Shown here: in pieces, positions 32,938 through 40,864 of the stretch
Numbering within the stretch: position 1 is the stretch's first letter
How the letters are laid out: each line of letters begins with the position of its first letter
Assembly: GCF_000424665.1 (NCBI RefSeq)
Contig: NZ_KE384222.1
Coordinates: forward strand, 297,022 to 361,021
Direction: 5' to 3'
Source of the DNA: Salinimicrobium terrae DSM 17865
Lineage (GTDB): Bacteria > Bacteroidota > Bacteroidia > Flavobacteriales > Flavobacteriaceae
Length of the DNA stretch: 64,000 nucleotides
Position numbers and translations under genes: made by a program
The notes under the pieces: model-generated
Seen by the model: only the letters and a program-made list of their open reading frames with translations
The model's database searches: none
What the model was told of the DNA's origin: nothing

Positions 32938-33432
32938 ATGCAGGATGAATTGAATGGGCTTCCGCAAAGGGCCAAAGATAAACATAAGGAAAATAAAAAG
33001 TTTTTCTCACAGCTTAAAAAGAAGCCGCCAAAGCATCTGGACCTGCAAATGCGGGAGCTGCATGATGAGGAATTCCGTCGCACCGATTGTCTTAGCTGCG
33101 CAAACTGCTGCAAAACTACCGGACCGCTTTTCACGAACAAGGACATTGAACGAATTTCAAAGCACCTGCGTTTAAAACCGCAACAATTCATTGACCAATA
33201 TCTTAAAATCGATGAAGATAATGATTATGTCCTGCAGGAAGTGCCCTGTGCTTTTCTGGCACCAGATAATTACTGTCTAATTTATGACGTGCGGCCCAAG
33301 GCCTGCAGTGAATTTCCTCATACAAACCGTAAGGACTTCCATAAGATCTCTAATCTCACTATAAAAAATGTAGCCATTTGCCCTGCAGCGTATAATATTG
33401 TGGAGGAGATGAAACGCAGAGCGCTGAAGTAA
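32938..33432 (+). CDS. YkgJ-family cysteine-cluster protein
   Basis: 164-residue member of the zinc/iron-chelating CxxCxxCC family (UPF0153/YkgJ). Motif CLSCANCCKTTGPLF has the CxxCxxCC pattern, with further Cys in VPCAFL, NYCLIYDVRPKACSEFPH and AICPAAY, eight in all, probably binding a metal or Fe-S cluster. The N-terminus is a charged helix (QRAKDKHKENKKFFSQLKKK). Start at ATG 32,938 rather than the TTG at 32,899, because the promoter lies between. Function of the family is not settled. Divergent from the methyltransferase, with 26 bp between starts. Confidence 0.82.
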   Translation: MQDELNGLPQRAKDKHKENKKFFSQLKKKPPKHLDLQMRELHDEEFRRTDCLSCANCCKTTGPLFTNKDIERISKHLRLKPQQFIDQYLKIDEDNDYVLQEVPCAFLAPDNYCLIYDVRPKACSEFPHTNRKDFHKISNLTIKNVAICPAAYNIVEEMKRRALK

Positions 33433-33519
33433 AAGGTTGCAAGTTGCAGGCTGCACGATAGCACCAGATTATCTAAAAAAGTGCAATTCGGGCCCCGCCA
33501 TACGCTGCAGACACATTGC

Positions 33520-34752
33520 TTAGTAAATTAAATATTTCCTTCGGATTTCCTCAAACCCCTCCAAATCTTTCTTCCACGTCTCACGAATTTCCTCTGCACT
33601 TAAACCGGCTTCGATCTGTTCCCGTAATTTGGTAGTTCCGGCGAGATTGGTAAAAAAACTATTGAAGAAACCCCCTTTTTGAGAAGTACGATTGTAAGCT
33701 TCTATGAGCCATTCCAAATTGATGTAATCCAGGTGTGGCGTGTTTGAAAGATCTTTTCCATAGATGGTCTTTCCGAGATGCTTCGGAGATTTCGCTCCCT
33801 CACTAGATTGTGGAACATAGGAATAAGGATATTTCTCTTTTGGAAGGAAGGGAGACCCAAATACCTGAAATTGCTTTGACGTCCCGCGGCCTGCATTTAC
33901 ATTTGTACCTTCAAAAAAAGCCAGGCTGGGATATAAATTTATTGCCTTGGCATTGGGTAAGTTTGGAGAAGGCTTTACCGGAAGGACATAAGACATGTTA
34001 TGATTATAATTTTCCATTTCAATTACCTGCAAAGGTGCCTTGATTCCTTTCTCCAGCCAATCCTCGCCATTGATCATCTTTGCATATTCTCCAATTGTCA
34101 TTCCATGTACTACGGGAACGGAATGCATCCCGACAAAGCTTTTGTGTGCAGGTTCTAGAACAGGTCCGTCAATATAGTGTCCGTTTGGGTTGGGTCGATC
34201 AAAAACTATAACCTGAATGTCGTTTTCGGCAGCTGCTTCCATCACGTAATGCAGGGTAGAAATGTAGGTGTAGAAGCGTGCCCCTACATCCTGGAGATCA
34301 AAGAGGATTATATCGAGACCTTCAAGTTGGTTTTTAGTAGGTTTCTTGTTGTTTCCGTAGAGCGAGATCACAGGCAGGCCCGTGCGCGGGTCTTTTCCGT
34401 CCTCTACTGCCTCGCCGGCATCGGCCGTACCGCGAAATCCGTGTTCGGGAGCAAAGACTTTCCGCAGATCTACATCAAGGGCGAGGAGTGTGTCTACAAG
34501 GTGAACGTTCCCGGCTTCAGTGGGAATGATGCTCGTTTGATTCCCTACAAGCCCTACCTTTTTACCTTTCAAAATTGGCAAAAAATGTGCGGTTCTTTCG
34601 GCACCGAGTTTCAGGTCCTGCGAAACTTCAGTAGTAACTGTATCCTTTTGGGCCTCAGCAGGACCGGCAGAAGGCTTTCCCGAATTGTTTCCGCAGGCTG
34701 TAGCGGTAATAAATAGGAATAAAAATGTACTTTTGAAAAATCTAAAACTCAT
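33520..34752 (-). CDS. namZ: exo-beta-N-acetylmuramidase NamZ-type lipoprotein (DUF1343)
   Basis: 410-residue member of DUF1343, whose characterised member NamZ (GH171) removes terminal N-acetylmuramic acid from peptidoglycan fragments. Lipoprotein signal LFLFITATAC (Cys20). Family motifs: GKKVGLVGNQTSI, the catalytic-site strand VFAPEHGFRGTADAGE with its Glu, ISLYGNNKKPT, LDIILFDLQDVGARFYTYISTL, VFDRPNPNGHYIDGPV, PVVHGMTIGEYA and LAFFEGTNVNAGRGTSKQFQ. The end RETWKKDLEGFEEIRRKYLIY is typical. Lipid anchoring would place it in the periplasm for cell-wall recycling. Its start is only 8 bp from the divergent ABC permease start. Confidence 0.92.
   Translation of the reverse strand: MSFRFFKSTFLFLFITATACGNNSGKPSAGPAEAQKDTVTTEVSQDLKLGAERTAHFLPILKGKKVGLVGNQTSIIPTEAGNVHLVDTLLALDVDLRKVFAPEHGFRGTADAGEAVEDGKDPRTGLPVISLYGNNKKPTKNQLEGLDIILFDLQDVGARFYTYISTLHYVMEAAAENDIQVIVFDRPNPNGHYIDGPVLEPAHKSFVGMHSVPVVHGMTIGEYAKMINGEDWLEKGIKAPLQVIEMENYNHNMSYVLPVKPSPNLPNAKAINLYPSLAFFEGTNVNAGRGTSKQFQVFGSPFLPKEKYPYSYVPQSSEGAKSPKHLGKTIYGKDLSNTPHLDYINLEWLIEAYNRTSQKGGFFNSFFTNLAGTTKLREQIEAGLSAEEIRETWKKDLEGFEEIRRKYLIY
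34728..34735 (+). promoter_or_regulatory. candidate -7 element TACTTTTG of the permease gene, inside namZ 5' end
   Basis: TAnnTTTG match 26 bp upstream of the TTG start at 34,761. The divergent start codons are so close that this promoter must lie inside the namZ signal-peptide codons. Confidence 0.45.
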
Positions 34753-34760
34753 AGCTACTC

Positions 34761-35996
34761 TTGAATCTGGAATTCTTTATCGCCAAACGCCTAATAAGTG
34801 CGAAACAGCACAAAAGTAGCATATCGGCCCCTATAATAAAAATTGCAATCGTAGCTATTGCCATAGGGGTGATCATGATGCTGGTGGCTTTTGCCACAAG
34901 CCTTGGATTGCAGCAAAAGATAAGGGAAAAAATGTCGGCTTTTACGGGGCATGTCACGATTTCCAATTATGATAACAACAATTCCCAGGTGTCTTTGATG
35001 CCTATTTCGACCGATCAGGATTTTTATCCGGAATTCACCAGTGTGGAAGGGATAGAACACATACAGGCCACGGCTTATTTGGGCGGTGTGATTCGTACTG
35101 AAACCGATTTTGAAGGAATAATTGTCAAAGGCGTTGGGCCCGATTTTAACTGGGATTATTTCGATGAATTTTTGGTGGCCGGAGAAATGCCCAATGTTAG
35201 CGGAAGTCTTAATAACGAGGTTCTCATCTCTCATTACACTGCAAACCGGCTCGGGCTGGAGGTGGGAGACAAGGCGGTGACATACTTTCTACGGGATGAA
35301 AGCAGCAGGACTCCCTTAATAAGGGCTTTTGAGATTAAGGGAATTTACAATTCGGGCTTTCAAGAGTTTGATGAGCTGTACATGCTGGCCGATCTTAGGC
35401 ATGTACAACGAATAAACCGCTGGGAAGAAGATGAAGTAGGAAATTTTGAGGTTTTTCTTGAAGATTTTGGCGAACTGGAAGAGAAAGGGCAGGAGATCTA
35501 CGAAAATACCGGCTCTTTCCTGGATACGCGCACGATAAAGCAGCAGTATTATTCGCTTTTTGAATGGTTGTCGCTTTTTGATTTTAATGTTGCATTGATT
35601 ATAGGAATTATGATCCTGGTGGCGGGGATCAACATGATCACGGCTTTACTGGTCCTTATCCTGGAACGCACCCAAATGATTGGAATTATGAAAGCCCTGG
35701 GCAGCAGCGACTGGAGCATAAGAAAGATCTTTCTTTATAATGCGGGATACTTGATCCTCCTTGGCCTGTTCTGGGGAAATCTAATAGGACTGGGACTGTT
35801 GTATGCCCAAAAGTATCTTAAGCTCATTCCGTTAAACCCTGAAACTTACTACGTTACCGAGGCGCCCGTCTACATTGGGTGGGAATATATTGTGGCAGTG
35901 AACTTGGGAACTCTTTTGTTGTGTATGCTCATGCTGCTCATCCCATCTTTCATCATCACAAGAATATCACCGGTGAAAGCAATGAAGTTCGATTAG
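34761..35996 (+). CDS. LolC/E-like ABC transporter permease
   Basis: 411-residue MacB/FtsX-type permease. One N-terminal membrane helix (IIKIAIVAIAIGVIMMLVAFA), a periplasmic MacB-like core domain (about residues 50-260, with VSGSLNNEVLISHYTANRLGL and FEIKGIYNSGFQEFDE), then three helices ending with the FtsX-type permease motif GIMKALGSSDWSIRKIFLYN. This is the lipoprotein-release (LolCDE) layout. Translation begins at a TTG codon (34,761), giving NLEFFIAKRL, the usual beginning of the family. The cognate ATPase is not adjacent. In Bacteroidota such permeases are suspected to sort outer-membrane lipoproteins. Confidence 0.85.
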   Translation: MNLEFFIAKRLISAKQHKSSISAPIIKIAIVAIAIGVIMMLVAFATSLGLQQKIREKMSAFTGHVTISNYDNNNSQVSLMPISTDQDFYPEFTSVEGIEHIQATAYLGGVIRTETDFEGIIVKGVGPDFNWDYFDEFLVAGEMPNVSGSLNNEVLISHYTANRLGLEVGDKAVTYFLRDESSRTPLIRAFEIKGIYNSGFQEFDELYMLADLRHVQRINRWEEDEVGNFEVFLEDFGELEEKGQEIYENTGSFLDTRTIKQQYYSLFEWLSLFDFNVALIIGIMILVAGINMITALLVLILERTQMIGIMKALGSSDWSIRKIFLYNAGYLILLGLFWGNLIGLGLLYAQKYLKLIPLNPETYYVTEAPVYIGWEYIVAVNLGTLLLCMLMLLIPSFIITRISPVKAMKFD

Positions 35997-36001
35997 GAAT
36001 A

Positions 36002-36035
36002 GGTGCCAAAAATGCCAATTTTTGGCACCCCTTTT
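36002..36035 (+). terminator. intrinsic terminator of the permease gene
   Basis: GGTGCCAAAAAT / ATTTTTGGCACC with a GCC-like loop, then CCCTTTT. Stem closely resembles that after typA. Confidence 0.75.
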
Positions 36036-36063
36036 GAATCCTTTTTAAAGCTGCAATTTTTCT

Positions 36064-36071
36064 TACCTTTG
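36064..36071 (+). promoter_or_regulatory. -7 promoter element TACCTTTG of the cysteine synthase gene
   Basis: TAnnTTTG followed by CAGCC, 18 bp before the ATG; the 17-nt stretch is identical in its core to the typA promoter. Confidence 0.65.
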
Positions 36072-36089
36072 CAGCCGAAAAACTGAGAC

Positions 36090-37070
36090 ATGGAATACGC
36101 TGAAAATATACTTGGTACCATTGGAAATACGCCTCTTGTTAAGATCAATAAGTTAACAGAAGGAATAGATGCGCTGGTGCTGGCAAAATACGAAACGTTT
36201 AATCCCGGAAATTCGGTAAAAGACCGCATGGCGGTGAAGATGATCGAAGATGCCGAAGCCGCGGGACTTTTAAAACCCGGAGGTACTATTATTGAAGGAA
36301 CTTCAGGAAATACAGGAATGGGTCTAGCCCTTGCTGCTATTGTTAAAGGTTACCGAATGGTATGCGTAATGGCCGATAAACAGTCGAAGGAGAAAATTGA
36401 CATTTTACGAGCCGTAGGCAGTGAAGTGGTGGTTTGCCCAACCAATGTGGCGCCTGATGATCCTCAGTCTTACTATTCTACTTCAAAAAGACTTTCTGAA
36501 GAAACGCCGAATTCCTGGTATGTGAATCAATATGACAACCTTTCCAATACCAAAGCACATTACGAGAGCACGGGACCCGAGATTTGGAAACAAACTGATG
36601 GAAAAGTAACCCACTTTGTAGTTGGTGTTGGCACCGGCGGTACAATTTCAGGTGTTGGAAAATATTTAAAGGAACAGAACCCAAACGTAAAAGTATGGGG
36701 AGTTGACACTTACGGTTCGGTGTTTAAGAAATATCACGAGACCGGAGAGTTTGATGAAAAAGAGATATATCCTTACGTGACTGAAGGAATTGGAGAAGAT
36801 ATTCTTCCGAAGAATGTCGATTTCGATATTATAGACGGCTTCACCAAGGTCACAGATAAAGATGCGGCGGTATACACTCAGAGACTTGCGAAGGAAGAAG
36901 GTTTTTTCCTTGGAAATAGTGCAGGCGCGGCTATGAAGGGATTACTTCAGTTAAAAGAGCATTTTAAAAAGGATGATGTGGTAGTGATCTTATTTCACGA
37001 TCACGGCAGCCGTTATGTTGGCAAAATGTTCAACGATGAATGGATGCGGGAGAAAGGATATATTGAATAA
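36090..37070 (+). CDS. PLP-dependent cysteine synthase (CysK/CysM family)
   Basis: Makes L-cysteine from an activated serine and sulfide (or thiosulfate). PLP-binding Lys44 lies in NPGNSVKDRM; the substrate loop EGTSGNTGMGLA and the phosphate loop VGTGGTISGVG are intact. Length 326 aa is normal. The final strand NSAGAAMKGLLQLKEHF and FHDHGSRYVGKMFNDEWM are like the cystathionine-beta-synthase/CysM branch; so it could be a CBS-like enzyme. Own promoter and terminator; no sulfur genes are adjacent. Confidence 0.9.
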   Translation: MEYAENILGTIGNTPLVKINKLTEGIDALVLAKYETFNPGNSVKDRMAVKMIEDAEAAGLLKPGGTIIEGTSGNTGMGLALAAIVKGYRMVCVMADKQSKEKIDILRAVGSEVVVCPTNVAPDDPQSYYSTSKRLSEETPNSWYVNQYDNLSNTKAHYESTGPEIWKQTDGKVTHFVVGVGTGGTISGVGKYLKEQNPNVKVWGVDTYGSVFKKYHETGEFDEKEIYPYVTEGIGEDILPKNVDFDIIDGFTKVTDKDAAVYTQRLAKEEGFFLGNSAGAAMKGLLQLKEHFKKDDVVVILFHDHGSRYVGKMFNDEWMREKGYIE

Positions 37071-37117
37071 GGTTTAGAAACTAGAGACTAGAGATTAGAA
37101 CCGAGACCCGAACATTG

Positions 37118-37148
37118 AAAAGGCTGCTTAATTAAGCGGCTTTTTTTA
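37118..37148. terminator. bidirectional terminator
   Basis: Hairpin GCTGCTT-AATT-AAGCGGC (one G-U) with A run before and T run after; separates cysteine synthase (plus) from the convergent membrane-protein gene, whose stop lies in the T run. Confidence 0.65.
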
Positions 37149-37514
37149 TTCCTGCTGTTGTACTTTTGGTGAAGGTTTTTGCTGAAACAAGTAAAAGATA
37201 AATGCTCCAATGAAGTAAAGTAGTACATCCACCACATCTGCAGTATATCTTTCAGTCACCTCCGGAAGATAAATCTCGAAATAAATTGAATATAAGGCAG
37301 CAAGCGAAAAGGCTGAAAAAAGGGAAATTCTCAGCTGTTCATTTTTACTGATCTTTCTTATTAGAAACAGGCAAATTCCCAAAACAACGGGTAAACATAG
37401 CAGATCATTTAACCAGGATGAAAAAAAATATGGCAACCTGAAGAATTTCAGCAGCAACAAATTCAGTAGAAACAAACTGAAGCATATCAAAGAAAAGGTG
37501 TAGGTCTTTTTCAT
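37146..37514 (-). CDS. uncharacterised membrane protein (122 aa)
   Basis: Four hydrophobic segments (about 5-24, 28-50, 65-82 and 97-113), e.g. YTFSLICFSLFLLNLLLLKF and VVDVLLYFIGAFIFYLF, with a charged C-terminus KPSPKVQQQE. I do not recognise the family. The ATG at 37,514 overlaps the stop of the upstream 59-aa gene (ATGA), which is strong evidence for this start rather than 37,574. A small inner-membrane protein of unknown role, co-transcribed with that gene. Confidence 0.65.
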   Translation of the reverse strand: MKKTYTFSLICFSLFLLNLLLLKFFRLPYFFSSWLNDLLCLPVVLGICLFLIRKISKNEQLRISLFSAFSLAALYSIYFEIYLPEVTERYTADVVDVLLYFIGAFIFYLFQQKPSPKVQQQE

Positions 37515-37690
37515 ACCAGGAACAGCGCGACAATGAAGGCAAGTGCACCACCAATGATCATCACCCCAAGCCAAACGTGAAAACCAACTTTTTTTAGTCC
37601 GGATACGAATTTATTCTTCTTTTTTACAGGAGGAATTTCACCGTTTATATCCAAATCTTTTTCTTCTGGCGTAGACTGTGTGGGCTGCAT
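37511..37690 (-). CDS. 59-aa single-span membrane protein
   Basis: Short gene MQPTQSTPEEKDLDINGEIP with an acidic start, a basic stretch (PVKKKNKFVSGLKK) and one membrane helix VWLGVMIIGGALAFIVALFL to the end. Its TGA overlaps the next ATG as ATGA, so the two are translationally coupled. Positive-inside rule puts the N-terminus in the cytoplasm. Family not recognised; it looks like the short conserved hypothetical proteins of Flavobacteriaceae. Confidence 0.68.
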   Translation of the reverse strand: MQPTQSTPEEKDLDINGEIPPVKKKNKFVSGLKKVGFHVWLGVMIIGGALAFIVALFLV

Positions 37691-37772
37691 AACTGGCTGT
37701 TTTTTTATTAAGATATAGTTTTTAGTGTGAATTTTCTTTTTGCAGCAACCGGTTTAACCGCGTGTTAAGAAT

Positions 37773-38336
37773 TTATTCCTCCCAACCCCAGGGAGCTGCA
37801 GGCGTTTTAATTGGTTCCGTAAGGTCGAATTTCACCGTAAAAAACCGGTCTGTTCCTATGCGTCTGAGGTTATAGGTAAAGCCAGTATCGGTAAGTGTGA
37901 TCCACCATACATTGGAAGCGGCTTCAGGTATGAGATTGGCTGTTTCCTGGTCGGCAGGAAATACCTGTAAGTGTGGCAGGCCATGATTGGAGGAAATACC
38001 GCCATACATTGTTACTTCATCACTGGTTCCGTCTTTGTGACGGTGGTCGTGTCTAAGTTCAATAGTGGCGTTTTTTTTGTTTAGGACCCATGTTCGGGAG
38101 CGATCTTCGCCCACAAAAAATGGAATCTTTATAATATTTTCTTCACAGGATCTAAGGTGCATTACAAGTTTTTTACCTCGAAAATCATCATTTTCAGGTG
38201 CTTCTATCACTTCTCCTGCAAAGGCTTTTCCACAATGTTGTTCGAGTTTATTCCAGAATTGATCCAAAGGATCAATCTCCTGGCCTGAAAAATTTAAACT
38301 TATAAAAAAGGTGAGAAAAGAAAAGATGAATTTCAT
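37773..38336 (-). CDS. secreted uncharacterised protein (187 aa)
   Basis: Signal peptide FIFSFLTFFISLNFSGQ (cleaved about residue 18), then a soluble domain with LDQFWNKLEQHCGKAFAGEV, SCEENIIKIPFFVGEDRSRTW, HDHRHKDGT and NVWWITLTDTGFTYNLRRIG. The pattern of strands suggests a lipocalin-like beta-barrel, with two Cys that could bridge. Family not recognised with confidence. It overlaps by 26 bp, on the opposite strand, only the longest untranslated extension of the SGNH gene. Periplasmic or extracellular. Confidence 0.65.
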   Translation of the reverse strand: MKFIFSFLTFFISLNFSGQEIDPLDQFWNKLEQHCGKAFAGEVIEAPENDDFRGKKLVMHLRSCEENIIKIPFFVGEDRSRTWVLNKKNATIELRHDHRHKDGTSDEVTMYGGISSNHGLPHLQVFPADQETANLIPEAASNVWWITLTDTGFTYNLRRIGTDRFFTVKFDLTEPIKTPAAPWGWEE

Positions 38337-38421
38337 TCTTAAGGTTTTTTGTAAATATAAGGAGGAAGAATTACCGAGCTGCTGCAGAAAAATTTATTTT
38401 AGCTGTTTAAAAATGGTAACA

Positions 38422-39120
38422 ATGAAAAAAATTTTTCTGTTTTGTTCAATGTTGGTGCTCCTTATGGGGTGTAAGGAAAATGGTTCTGAAAACATTACCG
38501 TCGTGGAAGAAGATGCTTTAAGGTACCTCGCCCTGGGAGATTCTTATACCATTGGGGAAAGTGTAAATCCAGAGATGAGATGGCCTGTTAAATTAGCAGC
38601 GAAATTAAGAGCCGATGGGTTTGAAATTGAGGAGCCAAGAATTATAGCTACTACAGGATGGACCACTCAGGATCTGCTTCGTGCTATGGACGCTCAACTC
38701 AATAATGAAGAATTTGATCTGGTTTCTGTGTCTATAGGAGTGAATAATCAATACCAGGGAAAGTCAATAGATGCCTACCGCGAGGATCTTTACACAATCT
38801 TTGAAAGAGCAATTTTGCATTCGGAAAGGGGGGCAGAAGGAGTTTTTGCCGTTAGTATTCCCGATTATGGAGTAACTCCTTTTGGTGCCGCAAGGGCAGA
38901 AGAAATAGGCCAGGAAATAGATGAATTTAACGAGGTTTTTCAAGAAGTAGCTAAAGAATTTAATGTGAACTTCTTCAATATTACACCAATTTCCCGAAAA
39001 GCAGCCGATCAACCTGAATTGATAGCAGAAGATAACTTACATCCAAGTGGAGAGATGTACCGCCAATGGGTAAATCTTTTCTATGAAGAGGTAAAGCAAA
39101 TGCTGCCTGTTAAAAATTAA
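38422..39120 (+). CDS. SGNH/GDSL-family hydrolase lipoprotein
   Basis: 232-residue lipoprotein (signal MKKIFLFCSMLVLLMGC, Cys17; the ATG at 38,413 would add three residues). SGNH blocks: block I LALGDSYTIGE with the nucleophile Ser, block III SVSIGVNNQYQ with the Asn, and block V DNLHPSGEMY with Asp and His of the triad. Gly block II is near ATTGWTTQDL. Such esterases deacylate or deacetylate sugars and lipids. Anchored in the periplasm or on the outer membrane. Followed by a DUF2851 gene; no co-factor partner is evident. Confidence 0.86.
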   Translation: MKKIFLFCSMLVLLMGCKENGSENITVVEEDALRYLALGDSYTIGESVNPEMRWPVKLAAKLRADGFEIEEPRIIATTGWTTQDLLRAMDAQLNNEEFDLVSVSIGVNNQYQGKSIDAYREDLYTIFERAILHSERGAEGVFAVSIPDYGVTPFGAARAEEIGQEIDEFNEVFQEVAKEFNVNFFNITPISRKAADQPELIAEDNLHPSGEMYRQWVNLFYEEVKQMLPVKN

Positions 39121-39198
39121 CACTATTTGTAAGGCTTCTCCTACATCTAATTTCTCTGTGTTTCAAGGTGGTATGGAAATATTCCATATTTTTATTTG

Positions 39199-40488
39199 AT
39201 GCGGGAAGATTATTTACATTACTTATGGCAGTTTCAGAAATTCGATCTTCAGAACATGAAAACTGTGGATGGACAACAGGTAGCTGTAATTTCTCCGGGT
39301 CTTCATAATGAACTTTCCGGACCCGATTTTTTTAATTCGCGTTTACTCATAGGTGATCAGGAATGGGCAGGTAATGTTGAGATTCATATTCGTTCTTCAG
39401 ATTGGTACATGCATGGACATGAAACTGATGCAGCCTACGATAATGTAGTCCTTCATGTAGTTTGGGTGCATGACGTGGAAATTTTCCGAAAAGATAATTC
39501 CCCGCTGCCGGTTATGGAGATTCAGGAGCTTGTTTCTCCCGAGAGTCTCAAAAGTTATAAAAATCTTTGTACCGAAGGCTCAACCAGATGGATAAACTGT
39601 GAACAGGAGTGGCCTGATATCGAGCATTTTTTAATCAATAACTGGCTGGAGCGGCTGTATGTGGAAAGACTGGAAAAAAGATCTTATTTTATTTCGAGTC
39701 TGCTCTTGAACACTGCAGGCGATTGGGAAGCAGTACTTTTCCAGATGCTGGCCAAAAACTTTGGACTTAATATTAATGGGGAGGCTTTTTTAAGTATAGC
39801 AGGTTCCATACCATTTTCGGTGGTAAGAAAAGCCAGAACTAATGCTTTTGAAATTGAGGCACTATTCCTGGGGCAGGCCGGTTTATTAAACGGCACCTGT
39901 GAGGATCCTTACTTTTCAAAGTTAAAAGAAGCTTACTCCTTTTTACAACACAAGTACAACCTGTCTGGAACAGGAGTTTTACCCGTAAAGTATTTTCGCT
40001 TAAGACCCGATAACTTTCCCGAACTTCGTTTAGCGCAGTTGGCAGCAATTTATCATAAATCTTCCTCCCTGTTTGCAGAACTTCAAAAATTTGAGGATCC
40101 CCAACAGGTCTATGAGGTGTTTAATGTGCAAATGAATGAATTCTGGAGCACACATTACACTTTCTCTCGTAGCCATGCATATAGAAAGAAAAAACTGAGC
40201 AGGAAATTTATTGATCTAATTATTATAAATACCGTAGTTCCGTTAAAATTCACATACCATAAAAGTCAGGGGAAGGATGCCTTTGAAAGAATTGCACCTT
40301 TAATTGAAGCAGTAGCTGCAGAAGAAAATGAGATTATAAAAAAGTTCCGTTCTCTAAGACCGTCAATCCCGGCAGGAGCATTACAGTCGCAGGCCTTGTT
40401 ACAATTAAAAAAAGATTATTGCGAAAAAAAAGCTTGTCTTAATTGTGCAGTTGGATTACAGATCCTACAGCAACAATCTCAAATTTAA
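39199..40488 (+). CDS. DUF2851 family protein
   Basis: 429-residue protein of the Bacteroidota-wide DUF2851 family. Conserved start REDYLHYLWQFQKFD, then ISPGLHNELSGPDFFNSRLLI, GNVEIHIRSSDWYMHGHETD (His-rich) and VVLHVVWVHD. End motif ALLQLKKDYCEKKACLNCAVG with CxxC. No signal peptide. The domain includes His/Glu/Asp positions compatible with a nuclease-like or metal-binding fold but the biochemical role is unknown. Start at ATG 39,199, directly after a TTG. Next gene, PspC-like, starts 12 bp on. Confidence 0.88.
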   Translation: MREDYLHYLWQFQKFDLQNMKTVDGQQVAVISPGLHNELSGPDFFNSRLLIGDQEWAGNVEIHIRSSDWYMHGHETDAAYDNVVLHVVWVHDVEIFRKDNSPLPVMEIQELVSPESLKSYKNLCTEGSTRWINCEQEWPDIEHFLINNWLERLYVERLEKRSYFISSLLLNTAGDWEAVLFQMLAKNFGLNINGEAFLSIAGSIPFSVVRKARTNAFEIEALFLGQAGLLNGTCEDPYFSKLKEAYSFLQHKYNLSGTGVLPVKYFRLRPDNFPELRLAQLAAIYHKSSSLFAELQKFEDPQQVYEVFNVQMNEFWSTHYTFSRSHAYRKKKLSRKFIDLIIINTVVPLKFTYHKSQGKDAFERIAPLIEAVAAEENEIIKKFRSLRPSIPAGALQSQALLQLKKDYCEKKACLNCAVGLQILQQQSQI

Positions 40489-40500
40489 TATCTTTGGAAT

Positions 40501-40731
40501 ATGTATCGATGGATTAATCAAATAAGAAACTTCTTCGAGAGACATGGTTTTTATGTATCATCTCGTTTTGCAGATAAATTGGGAATGAGGGCGAAAAATA
40601 TTCGACTTTTTTTCATTTACTTATCCTTTGCGACTTTTGGGATAGGATTTGCTCTTTATCTCACTTTGGCTTTCCTCCTAAAATTCAAGGATTTAATCTA
40701 TTCGAAACGCACGTCAGTATATGACCTTTAA
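40501..40731 (+). CDS. PspC-domain protein
   Basis: 76-residue membrane protein with PspC fold: RNFFERHGFYVSSRFADKLGM then the helix IRLFFIYLSFATFGIGFALYLTLAFLLKF. PspC proteins sense envelope stress or bind other membrane proteins. A stand-alone copy, 12 bp after DUF2851, hence an operon. No PspA/B partner is nearby. The start ATG comes just after TATCTTTGG (40,490-40,497), a -7-like element. Confidence 0.75.
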   Translation: MYRWINQIRNFFERHGFYVSSRFADKLGMRAKNIRLFFIYLSFATFGIGFALYLTLAFLLKFKDLIYSKRTSVYDL

Positions 40732-40761
40732 AAGAGAATAATATTCCTGAAGTCTTATGGG

Positions 40762-40808
40762 TTAACGTTTTCTTTGCAATTTAACTTCATATAATTTGAA
40801 AACGTTAA
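40762..40808. promoter_or_regulatory. 11-bp inverted repeat upstream of the AGCS symporter gene
   Basis: TTAACGTTTTC (40,762-40,772) and GAAAACGTTAA (40,798-40,808), perfect, 25-nt spacer, followed by TATTTTTAG. Could be the terminator of the PspC gene or an operator/leader structure of the symporter gene. Confidence 0.45.
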
Positions 40809-40864
40809 TATTTTTAGCATCTTGCTTCGCCGAAAATTCCAATTTATTATTCTAAAAATCTTAT

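Noticed and set aside
32911..33010. N-terminal extension of the methyltransferase
   Set aside because: It would overlap the divergent YkgJ gene and its promoter; the GTG at 32,911 gives the normal beginning.
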